DNA of 64,000 nt from Terribacillus halophilus (GTDB taxonomy: Bacteria > Bacillota > Bacilli > Bacillales > Amphibacillaceae). The notes under the pieces were generated by a model. The model ran no database searches. It had not been told where the DNA came from and saw nothing but the letters and a program-made list of their open reading frames with translations. Made by a program: the position numbers and the translations under genes. Where the stretch lies: positions 62,001 to 126,000 of the forward strand of contig NZ_FMZB01000009.1 in NCBI RefSeq assembly GCF_900101385.1. The letters are read 5' to 3'. Of the stretch, positions 51,661 to 61,593 are shown piece by piece (position 1 is the stretch's first letter; each line of letters starts with the position of its first letter).

Positions 51661-52062
51661 ATGCAAGAGTATATTCTGTTCGTGATACTGCTTGTCCTGT
51701 TTATAGCGGTCATCATTTTCACCCGCTATTTGAACAAACCTGTTAAAAGTCTATTCACCATTTACTATTTAGTAATCGGAGTCTTATTCATCATCGTCAA
51801 AGAACGGATTGACAGCGCCTATGAGGGAGTAGCGACGACACCCAATGTCAATTGGATCGTGAATAATGAATGGGTTGCAGATATCCGTCATTTGCTGTTT
51901 GTCCCAATGATCGGCTTACTGATATATCTGCTTTACAAGGGCTATCAAGATCCAAAAGGACCTTGGAAACGCTCCAATATCCTAGGAGTCACTATTCCAT
52001 TAGCTACTCTGCTGGCAGTCTTGTATTTTTTGTTTACGTATATGTACGGTTATCACTTTTAA
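51661..52062 (+). CDS. Four-helix membrane protein
   Basis: A 133-residue protein with four predicted membrane helices (YILFVILLVLFIAVIIF; SLFTIYYLVIGVLFIIV; LLFVPMIGLLIYLLY; IPLATLLAVLYFLFTYM) and a polar loop between the second and third. AGGAGG precedes the ATG. I do not recognise a characterised family. It overlaps the convergent acetyltransferase gene by 4 bases and is divergent from the ATPase gene. Confidence 0.65.
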   Translation: MQEYILFVILLVLFIAVIIFTRYLNKPVKSLFTIYYLVIGVLFIIVKERIDSAYEGVATTPNVNWIVNNEWVADIRHLLFVPMIGLLIYLLYKGYQDPKGPWKRSNILGVTIPLATLLAVLYFLFTYMYGYHF

Positions 52063-52571
52063 GCATATTCGTGCTCGAGTATGCTATAAAGCAGTGAATC
52101 CCTCCATCCCGTTTTCATACGCATATGTTCACGGATATACCCTTCCTTCTGCATACCGATTTTCTCCAATACAGCTGCAGAAGCGAAATTTTGGGGATCA
52201 CAAGTAGCATAGATCCGATGCAGACTGAAAGTATGGAAGCCGATGGATAAGACTGCTTTGGCAGCTTCAGTGGCATAGCCTTTATTCCAGTAATCCGGAT
52301 GGAGGATATAGCCAATCTCCCCTTCCCTATTATATTGGCTGGTAAGATAAAGCTCCACAGAACCGATCATATCCCCTTCACAAAGGATCGCGTATACGTA
52401 TCGCTCTCGTGGATCTGCCTGTGTATCCTGCATTATTTGCTCGACATATTGCTTCGTTTCAGCCTCGGTGTTCGGACCCCAAGGCTGGTAGCGGCAAACT
52501 TGTTCTTGCGAAGCATATGCATGGACCGCTTTCCAGTCCTCTATTGTAAGCTCACGTAGCTGTATCCTCAT
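52059..52571 (-). CDS. GNAT acetyltransferase, RimJ/RimL-like
   Basis: A 170-residue RimJ-like GNAT enzyme. LRELTIEDWKAVHAYASQEQ, then GSVELYLTSQYNREGEIGYI, the acetyl-CoA loop DYWNKGYATEAAKAVL and ATCDPQNFASAAVLEKIGM. Its start (ATG at 52571, AAAGGGG 6 bases upstream) overlaps the end of the AAC(6')-like gene, so they are translated together. Substrate unknown. Confidence 0.82.
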   Translation of the reverse strand: MRIQLRELTIEDWKAVHAYASQEQVCRYQPWGPNTEAETKQYVEQIMQDTQADPRERYVYAILCEGDMIGSVELYLTSQYNREGEIGYILHPDYWNKGYATEAAKAVLSIGFHTFSLHRIYATCDPQNFASAAVLEKIGMQKEGYIREHMRMKTGWRDSLLYSILEHEYA

Positions 52572-53103
52572 ATGCATCCCCTTTCCATTCCATTAACCAA
52601 CAGTCTCGATAGCTGCCTTCATGCCACTCACGCTTAGGTAAGAGCTTCACTTTGCGGAAACCGCATTTCTCATAACAGCGGAGTGCACGTTCATTCCACG
52701 CTTGCGGGTCCATCACTACAATATCGGCTTGTTTTTCCTCTATAAGGAAACGGGTCATTGTTTGGACGAGCAATGTTCCGATGCCCCTATTCCAGTAAGC
52801 TGTTTCGCCGATGAACTGATCCATCCCGTATATTTGCTGCGTGCTCTCATAACCGAATTCTTCCTTCTCGTCATTGTCCAAATCGTAATATTGCACATAG
52901 CCAATCGGCTTATCTTCATAAAAGAAAATACATTTTTGTGCTGAATCTGCTGGATCAAAGAATACTTCTCTGACTTTTTGACTATCAAATGGGTTATCCC
53001 GGCCTTCATAGAAATTAAGCACATCTGGATCTGACAACCATTTGACCAGGTGGGAAACATCCGAACTTACAAGCGGCTGAATCATTGGTTTTTGCTTTGT
53101 CAC
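52552..53103 (-). CDS. GNAT acetyltransferase, AAC(6')-like
   Basis: A 183-residue GNAT protein of the Acetyltransf_8 group, closest in motif pattern to 6'-N-acetyltransferases. Landmarks are PIGYVQYYDLDNDEKEEFGY, QQIYGMDQFIGETAYWNRGI and VMDPQAWNERALRCYEKCGF. Such genes occur widely on chromosomes of soil Bacilli without proven drug resistance. The start is GTG, overlapping the hydrolase stop as GTGA. It sits between an alpha/beta hydrolase and another GNAT in one operon. Whether it acts on an aminoglycoside is unknown. Confidence 0.78.
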   Translation of the reverse strand: MTKQKPMIQPLVSSDVSHLVKWLSDPDVLNFYEGRDNPFDSQKVREVFFDPADSAQKCIFFYEDKPIGYVQYYDLDNDEKEEFGYESTQQIYGMDQFIGETAYWNRGIGTLLVQTMTRFLIEEKQADIVVMDPQAWNERALRCYEKCGFRKVKLLPKREWHEGSYRDCWLMEWKGDAYEDTAT

Positions 53104-54044
53104 GATTCCACAGCCTCCCGTATCGTTTTTAATAGCTTGATGAATTTCTTCGGCTCTTCGAGAAACGGACTATGCGCACTTTCTGCAAAAGTGTGGAATT
53201 GTTTAACAGGTGCTTCAAGTGCTGTATAGAAGTTGCATGCCTGCTGATAAGTAGTGTGATAATCATATTGCCCATGAAGGAAGTATGCCGGCACCTTCAG
53301 CTCGGGAACAGTTCGAATGAGATTGGCTGTACTGATCTCTTTTGCAAGCTTTTGATACGAAAGGTCGCTGCCTGCGAAGACATGGAATTTATCTTTCCAT
53401 CTATACTCCGAACAGCCCATCACTTCCCGGATCAAGCGAAGGTTACTGTATCCATCTCGCGTAAAACCAATGTCATACTTTCTCGCATACTTGAATCGGA
53501 CTGCCCCATAAGCACGGTTCAAGTAATATTCTTCATCAAATTTTATCCGAGCTAATTTACGTTTAGCTTTTTCATCGGCGCGGCGGCTCGCTTCCGAGAC
53601 GAGGAATTCATATGCTTCTTTTTCCGATTCAAACTGAATACCAATTTGCCCGACTCCTATATAGGCATGGATATGTTCTGGCACTTTTTGCGCAGCCAAG
53701 GTTCCTAGAATACTGCCCCATGAATGGCCCAGTACATATATCTTTTCCTGTCCATATGTCTCCCTTAGAAAAGCAATCATTTCTACTGTATCGTCAAGCA
53801 ATTGTTCCAACGTAAGCAATTTTCCGCCCTCAGCTGCTTTGTAGGAGGAACCAGTACCTCGCTGATCCCAGTAGCAAACGGTAAATACATCCTCCAGTCT
53901 GACATCATTCGCCTTTATTAATGGGTAAGCAGGAAATCCAGGACCACCATGGAGAAACAACAAGATAGGAGCAGATTCTTCCTTGTTATGCTTGATGATG
54001 GCACCTTGCTCTGCCCCATTCAAATCTACTAATAGTAAAGTCAT
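53100..54044 (-). CDS. Alpha/beta hydrolase, prolyl aminopeptidase-like
   Basis: A 314-residue alpha/beta hydrolase. The oxyanion motif is LFLHGGPGFPAY, nucleophile elbow GHSWGS near residue 105, acid in YFLHGQYDYHTTYQQACNFY and the His in FAESAHSPFLEEP. The HGGPG motif and length fit the proline iminopeptidase group (S33), though the substrate may be another ester or peptide. It heads an operon with two GNAT genes. Start ATG at 54044 has GGGAGTGG upstream. Confidence 0.83.
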   Translation of the reverse strand: MTLLLVDLNGAEQGAIIKHNKEESAPILLFLHGGPGFPAYPLIKANDVRLEDVFTVCYWDQRGTGSSYKAAEGGKLLTLEQLLDDTVEMIAFLRETYGQEKIYVLGHSWGSILGTLAAQKVPEHIHAYIGVGQIGIQFESEKEAYEFLVSEASRRADEKAKRKLARIKFDEEYYLNRAYGAVRFKYARKYDIGFTRDGYSNLRLIREVMGCSEYRWKDKFHVFAGSDLSYQKLAKEISTANLIRTVPELKVPAYFLHGQYDYHTTYQQACNFYTALEAPVKQFHTFAESAHSPFLEEPKKFIKLLKTIREAVES

Positions 54045-54081
54045 CTATAACCACTCCCAATCAGAAAGGATAGAAGAAACG

Positions 54082-54852
54082 ATGGATTTTCATAACACAA
54101 AAAATAAATGGAGTTATACTCAAAGAGATGCAAACTCCACATGGATTAGAACTTATTCCTCCCTCCTTGGAGATCATCCCATCCATCAAGCACTCGATAT
54201 CGGCTGCGGCGGCGGGATTTATACGAAAGCTCTTGCTGCAATGGGTATACCGTCCGTGACAGGAGTAGATTCATCAGCAATCATGCTCGAGGCAGCAGCT
54301 GATAATTGTCAAGATCAGCATGGTATTCGTTTTCACAAGGGAAACGCTCAAGAAACCGGGCTGGAATCATTGAGCAGTGACCTTATCTTGGAACGCGCCT
54401 TGATTCATCACCTGCAAGAACTGCAGCCTTGTTTCTCTGAAGCGCATCGTTTGCTGCGTCCCGGCGGCACCTTGCTCATCCAGGATCGTACACCGGAAGA
54501 TTGCCTGCTGCCTGGCAGTCCCGAGCATATCAGAGGTTATTTCTTCTCGTGTTTTCCAAGACTTGCAGAATTGGAGATCAGCAGAAGACATACCTCCGCT
54601 CAAGTTAGGAAGGATCTGAAAACTTGCGGCTTTCATGACATAGAGAAACATACATTATGGGAAGTTCGTCAGATACATGAATCGAAAGAAAAACTGCTGG
54701 CAGACATTCGTGCCAGACTGGGGAGAAGCATCCTGCATGCTTTAGAAGATGACGAACTGGAGAAGTTGGCTCTGTATATAGACGATTGTATCACACAGGA
54801 AAGGGATATTGTGGAAATGGATAGATGGACGATTTGGAAGGCGGTGAAGTAA
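54082..54852 (+). CDS. Class I SAM-dependent methyltransferase
   Basis: A 256-residue methyltransferase. Motif I is ALDIGCGGGIYTKALAAMGI near residue 38, followed by VTGVDSSAIMLEAAADN, LILERALIHHL and AHRLLRPGGTLLIQDRTPED. Substrate unknown. Start at 54082 is preceded by AGAAAGGA at about 11 bases. It diverges from the alpha/beta hydrolase operon and converges on a small hypothetical gene. Confidence 0.82.
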   Translation: MDFHNTKNKWSYTQRDANSTWIRTYSSLLGDHPIHQALDIGCGGGIYTKALAAMGIPSVTGVDSSAIMLEAAADNCQDQHGIRFHKGNAQETGLESLSSDLILERALIHHLQELQPCFSEAHRLLRPGGTLLIQDRTPEDCLLPGSPEHIRGYFFSCFPRLAELEISRRHTSAQVRKDLKTCGFHDIEKHTLWEVRQIHESKEKLLADIRARLGRSILHALEDDELEKLALYIDDCITQERDIVEMDRWTIWKAVK

Positions 54853-54862
54853 AAAGAAGGAA

Positions 54863-55162
54863 TCAATCCTTTACCCGGGAAGAATAATCGCGCCAATGTA
54901 TAAGGATGTCCAGCATATCACTTTCTAAATGGTCAGCAATTTTTTGGAAGGCTGCGACTGATCTATCTTGATCAAGTCCGACGTTTCCATCAGCAAACGA
55001 TGCACTATTTAAATAACCACTCAAAAGAAAAGCATCCGTCAGTGCCGGCTCTTCCCCACGCCCGTAGCAAGCTGGTCCAGTATCAGATTCTGCTGACAGA
55101 GGTCCGACCTTCAACATGCCGCCTTTATCAATCCCCAATTCATAGTTTTTACCACCCAACAT
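54863..55162 (-). CDS. Hypothetical protein
   Basis: A 99-residue acidic protein, rich in Gly, Ala, Ser and Asp, without membrane helices or a signal peptide (KVGPLSAESDTGPACYGRGE; DILIHWRDYSSRVKD). GGGAGAG precedes its ATG. I do not recognise the family. Small proteins of this make-up next to methyltransferases or acetyltransferases are sometimes immunity proteins, but nothing here shows that. Confidence 0.5.
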   Translation of the reverse strand: MLGGKNYELGIDKGGMLKVGPLSAESDTGPACYGRGEEPALTDAFLLSGYLNSASFADGNVGLDQDRSVAAFQKIADHLESDMLDILIHWRDYSSRVKD

Positions 55163-55511
55163 ACATCTCTCCCAAATAATAGCAATTTCTTATTACCCAT
55201 AAATCTGATTATATTCATAGGGATTATACCGTTCGCAAATTATTTTGACAAATTTACAGCTTGAACTGGAATAATATTAACTCAGCCCCCCTATACAAAA
55301 TGCATATGTGCCCCCGTAATCCCTATTAAAAAGAGGAACACTCCATATGGAATATTCCTCTGTACCTCCGTTTTTTTGCTTTCATAATACTGCCTTGAAC
55401 ATATAAAGTTAATGATCAATGTCAATTTACTATTTCCTAGTTTCCGGTAACTATCTAGCTCCATATAATACACAAATGTATATAACGGTCTACCTAATTA
55501 GAATGAAAATA
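55163..55511. other. Intergenic region with one dyad and no clear gene
   Basis: The gap holds AGAGGAA and TTCCTCT arms (55331-55360) around CATATG, with a T-run starting about 10 bases later on the plus strand. A short reading frame at 55291-55473 (minus) could encode 60 residues with one hydrophobic stretch, but has no ribosome site. Confidence 0.4.
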
Positions 55512-56066
55512 TCACGACGTATGCTGAAAAAGTACTTTCGCCATCGCAATGGAATATTCCGCTGCTTTATCTGCACCAATCAAGGTGGTCATAGAAGTAG
55601 TTCCTTCTAGAAGCAGGGTCAGCTGATTGGCCAAATCCATTGGGTTATTAACCCGGTTTTCTTGTGCCAGCTGTTGAAAATAATGAAGCAATCTTGTTTT
55701 ATGTTCTCTAGCAATGTTTTCAATTTCTTCGTCTATGCCCGCATAATCTTCTATTGCTCTCAAAAACATATCCCCTTTATAAGAATGTTCCTTTAACCAA
55801 CGACAATGCGCTTCTACAGCTAGAACGAAAGGAGAACTCAAACCTCTCTCTATATAAGAATCCAGATAAGACCAATAGCGTTCTTCTCGTCGCTTAAGTA
55901 CTTCTTCAACTAATTTATTTTTGGAAGGGAAATGGTTATAAAGCGTCATCGTAGCGACATTTGCCTCCCTGATGATTTGCTTAAGACCTACACCGCGAAA
56001 TCCATGTTCATAAAACAATCGTTCCGCTACTTGTAGTAATGCATCTTTTTTTGTAGATCGACTCAT
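55512..56066 (-). CDS. TetR family transcriptional regulator
   Basis: A 184-residue TetR-type regulator. The DNA-binding helix-turn-helix is in RLFYEHGFRGVGLKQIIREA and NVATMTLYNHFPSKNKLVEE. The C-terminal ligand-binding domain has RWLKEHSYKGDMFLRAIEDY and ANQLTLLLEGTTSM. It is divergent from the BCCT transporter gene and may control it or itself. AAAGGAG precedes the ATG. Confidence 0.87.
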   Translation of the reverse strand: MSRSTKKDALLQVAERLFYEHGFRGVGLKQIIREANVATMTLYNHFPSKNKLVEEVLKRREERYWSYLDSYIERGLSSPFVLAVEAHCRWLKEHSYKGDMFLRAIEDYAGIDEEIENIAREHKTRLLHYFQQLAQENRVNNPMDLANQLTLLLEGTTSMTTLIGADKAAEYSIAMAKVLFQHTS

Positions 56067-56379
56067 ATGCTCAACTGCTCCTTTAATTAGACAGACCTAA
56101 AATACAAATTACAACCACAGTAATTACAAGTCAAACAATTTTCTTCAACCTTTTATAAATTTCATTCCTTCTTATTATTTCACCATTTAATTTATGAGAT
56201 AACAGCGGTGACTGTGGGCTTTACAGCTTGTTTAGTATATAACAATAAATATTTTATTATAGGTCTTATTTGAAATTGAAATAGCTTTAACTGTTGATTG
56301 GAAAAGAATCTTATGTTAAAAATAGAAAGGTCGTTCTATATAGTTAGGTTAAGTTGCTATTATTTTTATGATTACGGAA

Positions 56380-56429
56380 GCTGTTTTAAATAGAGTAGAG
56401 ATTAGCATCGCTAATAACTATAAAACAGC
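56380..56429 (+). other. Leader hairpin upstream of the BCCT gene
   Basis: GCTGTTTTA (56380-56388) pairs with TAAAACAGC (56421-56429), and inside lies ATTAGC (56401-56406) with GCTAAT (56410-56415) around a 3-base loop. The structure ends 28 bases before the start codon. It may be an operator or an RNA hairpin. The rest of the 56067-56456 gap is AT-rich leader and promoter sequence. Confidence 0.6.
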
Positions 56430-56456
56430 ATGTAATTTTGAAAGGGGAATAAATTT

Positions 56457-57956
56457 ATGAATAAAGTAGGCAATGTCTTTTGGATATCTTTAATCATTTG
56501 CGCTATTTTTGTTCTTTGGGGTGTGATAGCACCTGAGAATATGGATTATATTACTACCGAGGTCCAATCCTTTCTGACTTCGAAATTTGGTTGGTTCTAT
56601 ATTCTTTCCGTTGCTGTCTTTCTGATCTTTTCCATATACCTTATTTTTAGTCGTTTTGGATCTTTGCGTTTGGGAAAAGAAGGAGATAAGCCAGAATTCA
56701 AACGTGTTACATGGTTTGCCATGTTGTTCAGTGCTGGAATGGGTATAGGTATTGTGTTCTGGGGAACTGCAGAGCCACTTGCCCACTTTGCTTCACCACC
56801 TGAAGCAGATCCGGAAAGTATCGAAGCGGCTACCAATGCTCTCCGCTATTCTGTATTTCACTGGGGATTACAGACTTGGGGCGTGTACACCGTCATTGGT
56901 TTAGCTATCGCTTATTTCAAATTCCGCAAAGGTGCTCCTGGACTTATCAGTTCCACTTTCCAGCCCTTGATTGGAGATAGAACAAATGGATGGATAGGTA
57001 AACTGATTGATATTATTGCAGTTTTTGCCACTATCTTTGGTGTAGCTACATCTCTTGGATTGGGTGCTTCGCAAATCGCAGGCGGGTTGTCTTTCATCAC
57101 TGATATTAAGAATAATTTTAGTACGCAGCTTGTCATTATTATCATTGTTACCATTTTGTTCATAGCATCTGCTTGGTCCGGAATTGGTAAAGGAATTAAA
57201 TGGTTGAGTAACGCTAATATTGTGTTGGCAGTTCTATTGCTTTTACTAACTTTATGCTTAGGTCCAACTCAATTTATTCTTAATACGTTCATCTCTACCA
57301 TGGGATCGTATGTGGAGTCCTTGCCGTCACTTAGTTTCCAGACAGGCTCATTTGATAATGATTTCAATAGTTGGGTTCAAAACTGGACTATATTCTATTG
57401 GGCATGGTTTATTGCGTGGTCACCTTTCGTAGGAACATTCATTGCGCGTGTTTCTAAAGGAAGAACAATTCGTGAATTCGTAATAGGTGTTTTGTTTATC
57501 CCATCTGTCTTCTGTGCATTCTGGTTTATTGTATTTGGCGGTACTGGTTTATTCCAAGAAATTCATGGGATTAATACGGGACTTACTGATCTAGCACAAG
57601 AAGAATCACTATTCGGGGTGTTCCAAGGATTGCCGATGTCTACCTTATTATCAGTCGTTGCGCTATTCTTAATCGGCACGTTCTTTATTACATCTGCCGA
57701 CTCCGCAACGTTCGTACTAGGTATGCAAACTTCAGGAGGAAGTCTGAATCCAGCAAATAAAATTAAATTGACTTGGGGGATTATCCAAGCGGCAATTGCT
57801 TCCGTACTACTGGCAACTGGCGGACTTAACGCGTTACAGACAGCCTCCATTGTTTCTGCATTTCCTTTTGCCTTTATCCTCCTGTTTATGGTTTGGTCGC
57901 TCTTGAAGGTCATGAATGAGGACTGGAAGAAGGAAAAAAATAAAATGAAGCGATAA
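56457..57956 (+). CDS. BCCT family osmolyte transporter (OpuD/BetL-like)
   Basis: A 499-residue transporter of the betaine/carnitine/choline family with 12 helices. Diagnostic motifs are FSAGMGIGIVFWGTAEPLAH near residue 90 (Gly-rich sodium and betaine site) and WAWFIAWSPFVGTFIARVSK near residue 320 (Trp-rich substrate box). Likely substrate is glycine betaine, imported with Na+ under osmotic stress, as for BetL and OpuD. It is preceded by a large inverted repeat and diverges from a TetR gene. AAAGGGG precedes the ATG. Confidence 0.9.
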   Translation: MNKVGNVFWISLIICAIFVLWGVIAPENMDYITTEVQSFLTSKFGWFYILSVAVFLIFSIYLIFSRFGSLRLGKEGDKPEFKRVTWFAMLFSAGMGIGIVFWGTAEPLAHFASPPEADPESIEAATNALRYSVFHWGLQTWGVYTVIGLAIAYFKFRKGAPGLISSTFQPLIGDRTNGWIGKLIDIIAVFATIFGVATSLGLGASQIAGGLSFITDIKNNFSTQLVIIIIVTILFIASAWSGIGKGIKWLSNANIVLAVLLLLLTLCLGPTQFILNTFISTMGSYVESLPSLSFQTGSFDNDFNSWVQNWTIFYWAWFIAWSPFVGTFIARVSKGRTIREFVIGVLFIPSVFCAFWFIVFGGTGLFQEIHGINTGLTDLAQEESLFGVFQGLPMSTLLSVVALFLIGTFFITSADSATFVLGMQTSGGSLNPANKIKLTWGIIQAAIASVLLATGGLNALQTASIVSAFPFAFILLFMVWSLLKVMNEDWKKEKNKMKR

Positions 57957-58023
57957 GTAGCACGACAAAAAAGCAATACTTGCAAGCTCTCTTCCGCTTA
58001 TCGATAAGTCCTTCATGCACTAA

Positions 58024-58073
58024 TAAAAAATAGACCTCTGGGAAGGTGTAATCACCTGCAGAGGTCTATTTTT
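58024..58073. terminator. Bidirectional hairpin terminator
   Basis: AATAGACCTCTG and CAGAGGTCTATT form the outer stem, with AGGTG and CACCT inside, and A- and T-runs on both sides, between the convergent BCCT and GH1 genes. Confidence 0.9.
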
Positions 58074-58075
58074 CA

Positions 58076-59527
<1,452 letters not shown>

Positions 59528-61426
59528 CTATTTCACGACTGTCAGCAATTCATTTCCTTGCGTCGTTGTCTCTGTTTCATCAATGATGATTTCGGTATAA
59601 TTTGCCGGATTGGTCACGATGATCGGTGTGATTGTTTGTACACCTGAAGCTTCGATTGCACCAGTGTCAAACTCACTCAGCACATCCCCTTGTTTCACAC
59701 TGTCGCCCTCTTTCACATGCAACGTGAATGGCTCACCATCCAGTTTTACTGTATCAAGACCTACGTGGATCAAGACTTCTGCACCAGACTTGGAGCGTAA
59801 TCCGATTGCATGCTTTGTCGGTGCTAACATGACAATGGTTCCGTCAAATGGCGCATATACCTTATTATCGCTCGGCTCGATTGCCAATCCCTTCCCCATT
59901 GCTCCCGAACTGAATACTTCATCCGGTACTTCTTCCAAAGCAAGTAACTTACCACTTAGCGGTGCGTAAACCACTTCTTCATTATTTTCTGCTGCAGACG
60001 CTTCTGCTTTGGCATCTCCTTGCCCAACTGCCACACTGCTGTCAGCTTGTGCTGCAGCATCTTCGCCGAAGCCGAAGATTTGAATCAGGATAATCGGCAA
60101 CACAATAGCTATTGCAGAGCCGATAAGTATGCCCCAGATACTAGTTGGATAGTCTGCATTGATGCCATTCACAATAGTCAACGGCCCTGGCAATCCAGCA
60201 TAAGCGAAATAATATGGATTGAAGAAGCTTGCAACAATAGCGCCAACTGCACCAGAAATACATCCAAAAATAAATGGTTTCTTGAATCGTAATGTTACGC
60301 CGTAGATGGCTGGTTCTGTTATACCGAATATACCAGTAGTACCTGCGGAAACACCGATTTTCTTCACTTCTTTACTTTTCGCTTTCAAAATAACACCAAT
60401 AACTGCCCCAACCTGTGCGATAACTGCAATCGTCTGATAAGCCTGGAACGAATCACGACCATATTGCTCGAAGTTTGCCAAGACCATCGGTGTGATTCCC
60501 CAGTGAACACCGAAGATGACGATAACCTGCCAAAGGGAACCGATGATTGCCCCAGCAAGCCATGGAGCATATTCAGCCAAGAAATTGTATCCGTTTGCGA
60601 TTCCATTTGCTCCAAGAGAAGTCAATGGACCAATTGCAACAAGAGTCAGCGGAACCATGACTAGAATAGATATCAAAGGAACGAACAACGGACGGATGAC
60701 TTCATTCATATGCTTGTTCAAGAAGCGCTCCAAGTAGGAAAGGATCCAAACAAGGAATAACGGCGGCAAGACAGATGAAGTATAAGTCGTTTCTGTCAAA
60801 GGCAGCCCAAGGAAATTCATGCTATTTCCGTCTGCAATGCTGGCAGCCATCGTTGCCCAATCAGGACTAACAAGCGCAGCGCAAGCAGCAACAGCAATAT
60901 ACGTATTTGTTTTAAAGTGCTTGGATGCCGTAATAGCAATGAAAATCGGCAGGAATGTGAACGGTGCCCATGAAATGAAGCTTAATACTTGGTATGTACT
61001 TGTTGTTTCAAAGTTTTTGAACGCAAGATTAATTAAAATAAGTGCACCTTGCAGAATACCAGCCGCTGCAAGCACATAGATGAATGGCGCAAATACAGCT
61101 GACATTGTCGCAATGATTCGGTTAAGGATTGAACCTTTGTTCTCGTTATCTGCTTCAGCAGTATCAACATTTACGAGTTTGGCAAACTCCTCATATACCT
61201 CACCTACATGCTGCCCGATAACAACCTGGAACTGACCACCGTTTTCTACTACTGTAATAACACCTGGCAGACTATTAACCTCTTGTTTAGCAGAAGGTTT
61301 GGAGCGTTTCAGAACTAAACGCAATCGAGTCGCACATCGGGCAGCGTTTACAATATTTTCTTCACCGCCGACAGCCTCCAATATATCACCAGCAAGTTTT
61401 GGATAATCCCTTACTTTTTCAGCCAC
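59528..61426 (-). CDS. bglP: Beta-glucoside-specific PTS enzyme IIBCA
   Basis: A 632-residue three-domain permease. IIB: NIVNAARCATRLRLVLKRSK with the phosphorylated Cys near residue 27. IIC: about ten helices from residue 105 to 455, including NPYYFAYAGLPGPLTIVNGI. A Gln/Ala/Glu-rich linker follows. IIA: residues about 490-632 with GLRSKSGAEVLIHVGLDTVK carrying the phosphorylated His. It imports and phosphorylates beta-glucosides. The start is GTG with AGAGGTG upstream. Instead of the usual BglG/LicT antiterminator and RAT, regulation appears to use the divergent GntR protein and CcpA. Confidence 0.92.
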   Translation of the reverse strand: MAEKVRDYPKLAGDILEAVGGEENIVNAARCATRLRLVLKRSKPSAKQEVNSLPGVITVVENGGQFQVVIGQHVGEVYEEFAKLVNVDTAEADNENKGSILNRIIATMSAVFAPFIYVLAAAGILQGALILINLAFKNFETTSTYQVLSFISWAPFTFLPIFIAITASKHFKTNTYIAVAACAALVSPDWATMAASIADGNSMNFLGLPLTETTYTSSVLPPLFLVWILSYLERFLNKHMNEVIRPLFVPLISILVMVPLTLVAIGPLTSLGANGIANGYNFLAEYAPWLAGAIIGSLWQVIVIFGVHWGITPMVLANFEQYGRDSFQAYQTIAVIAQVGAVIGVILKAKSKEVKKIGVSAGTTGIFGITEPAIYGVTLRFKKPFIFGCISGAVGAIVASFFNPYYFAYAGLPGPLTIVNGINADYPTSIWGILIGSAIAIVLPIILIQIFGFGEDAAAQADSSVAVGQGDAKAEASAAENNEEVVYAPLSGKLLALEEVPDEVFSSGAMGKGLAIEPSDNKVYAPFDGTIVMLAPTKHAIGLRSKSGAEVLIHVGLDTVKLDGEPFTLHVKEGDSVKQGDVLSEFDTGAIEASGVQTITPIIVTNPANYTEIIIDETETTTQGNELLTVVK

Positions 61427-61447
61427 TTAGAACACCTCTTTTTCTTT

Positions 61448-61463
61448 TAGTATACGCTTACAT
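61448..61463 (-). promoter_or_regulatory. cre (CcpA operator), near-consensus
   Basis: On the minus strand ATGTAAGCGTATACTA matches WTGNAARCGNWWWCAW at 15 of 16 positions. It abuts the downstream edge of the -10 element and the expected start site, well placed to repress during growth on glucose. Confidence 0.7.
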
Positions 61464-61490
61464 TATAATTATACCGGTATAATTTATCAA
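61462..61490 (-). promoter_or_regulatory. Promoter with operator palindrome inside the spacer
   Basis: On the minus strand TTGATA (61490-61485), exactly 17 bases, TATAAT (61467-61462). The spacer is the perfect palindrome AATTATACCGGTATAATT (61467-61484, sharing its last base with the -10). Its arms suit a dimeric GntR/UTRA repressor such as the divergently encoded one. Position makes repression by occlusion of RNA polymerase likely. Confidence 0.8.
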
Positions 61491-61593
61491 GTCTAAACTA
61501 ATAAAATTAATAGAGTACTTCAAAATCGTAGGGTTTTCCTTGAAGACTTAATGTGCTAAAATCGCTCTATCTAAACAAATAAGGAATGTAGCT

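Noticed and set aside
55291-55473. 60-codon frame with a hydrophobic stretch
   Set aside because: No ribosome site, and part of the frame is made by the hairpin dyad at 55331-55360.
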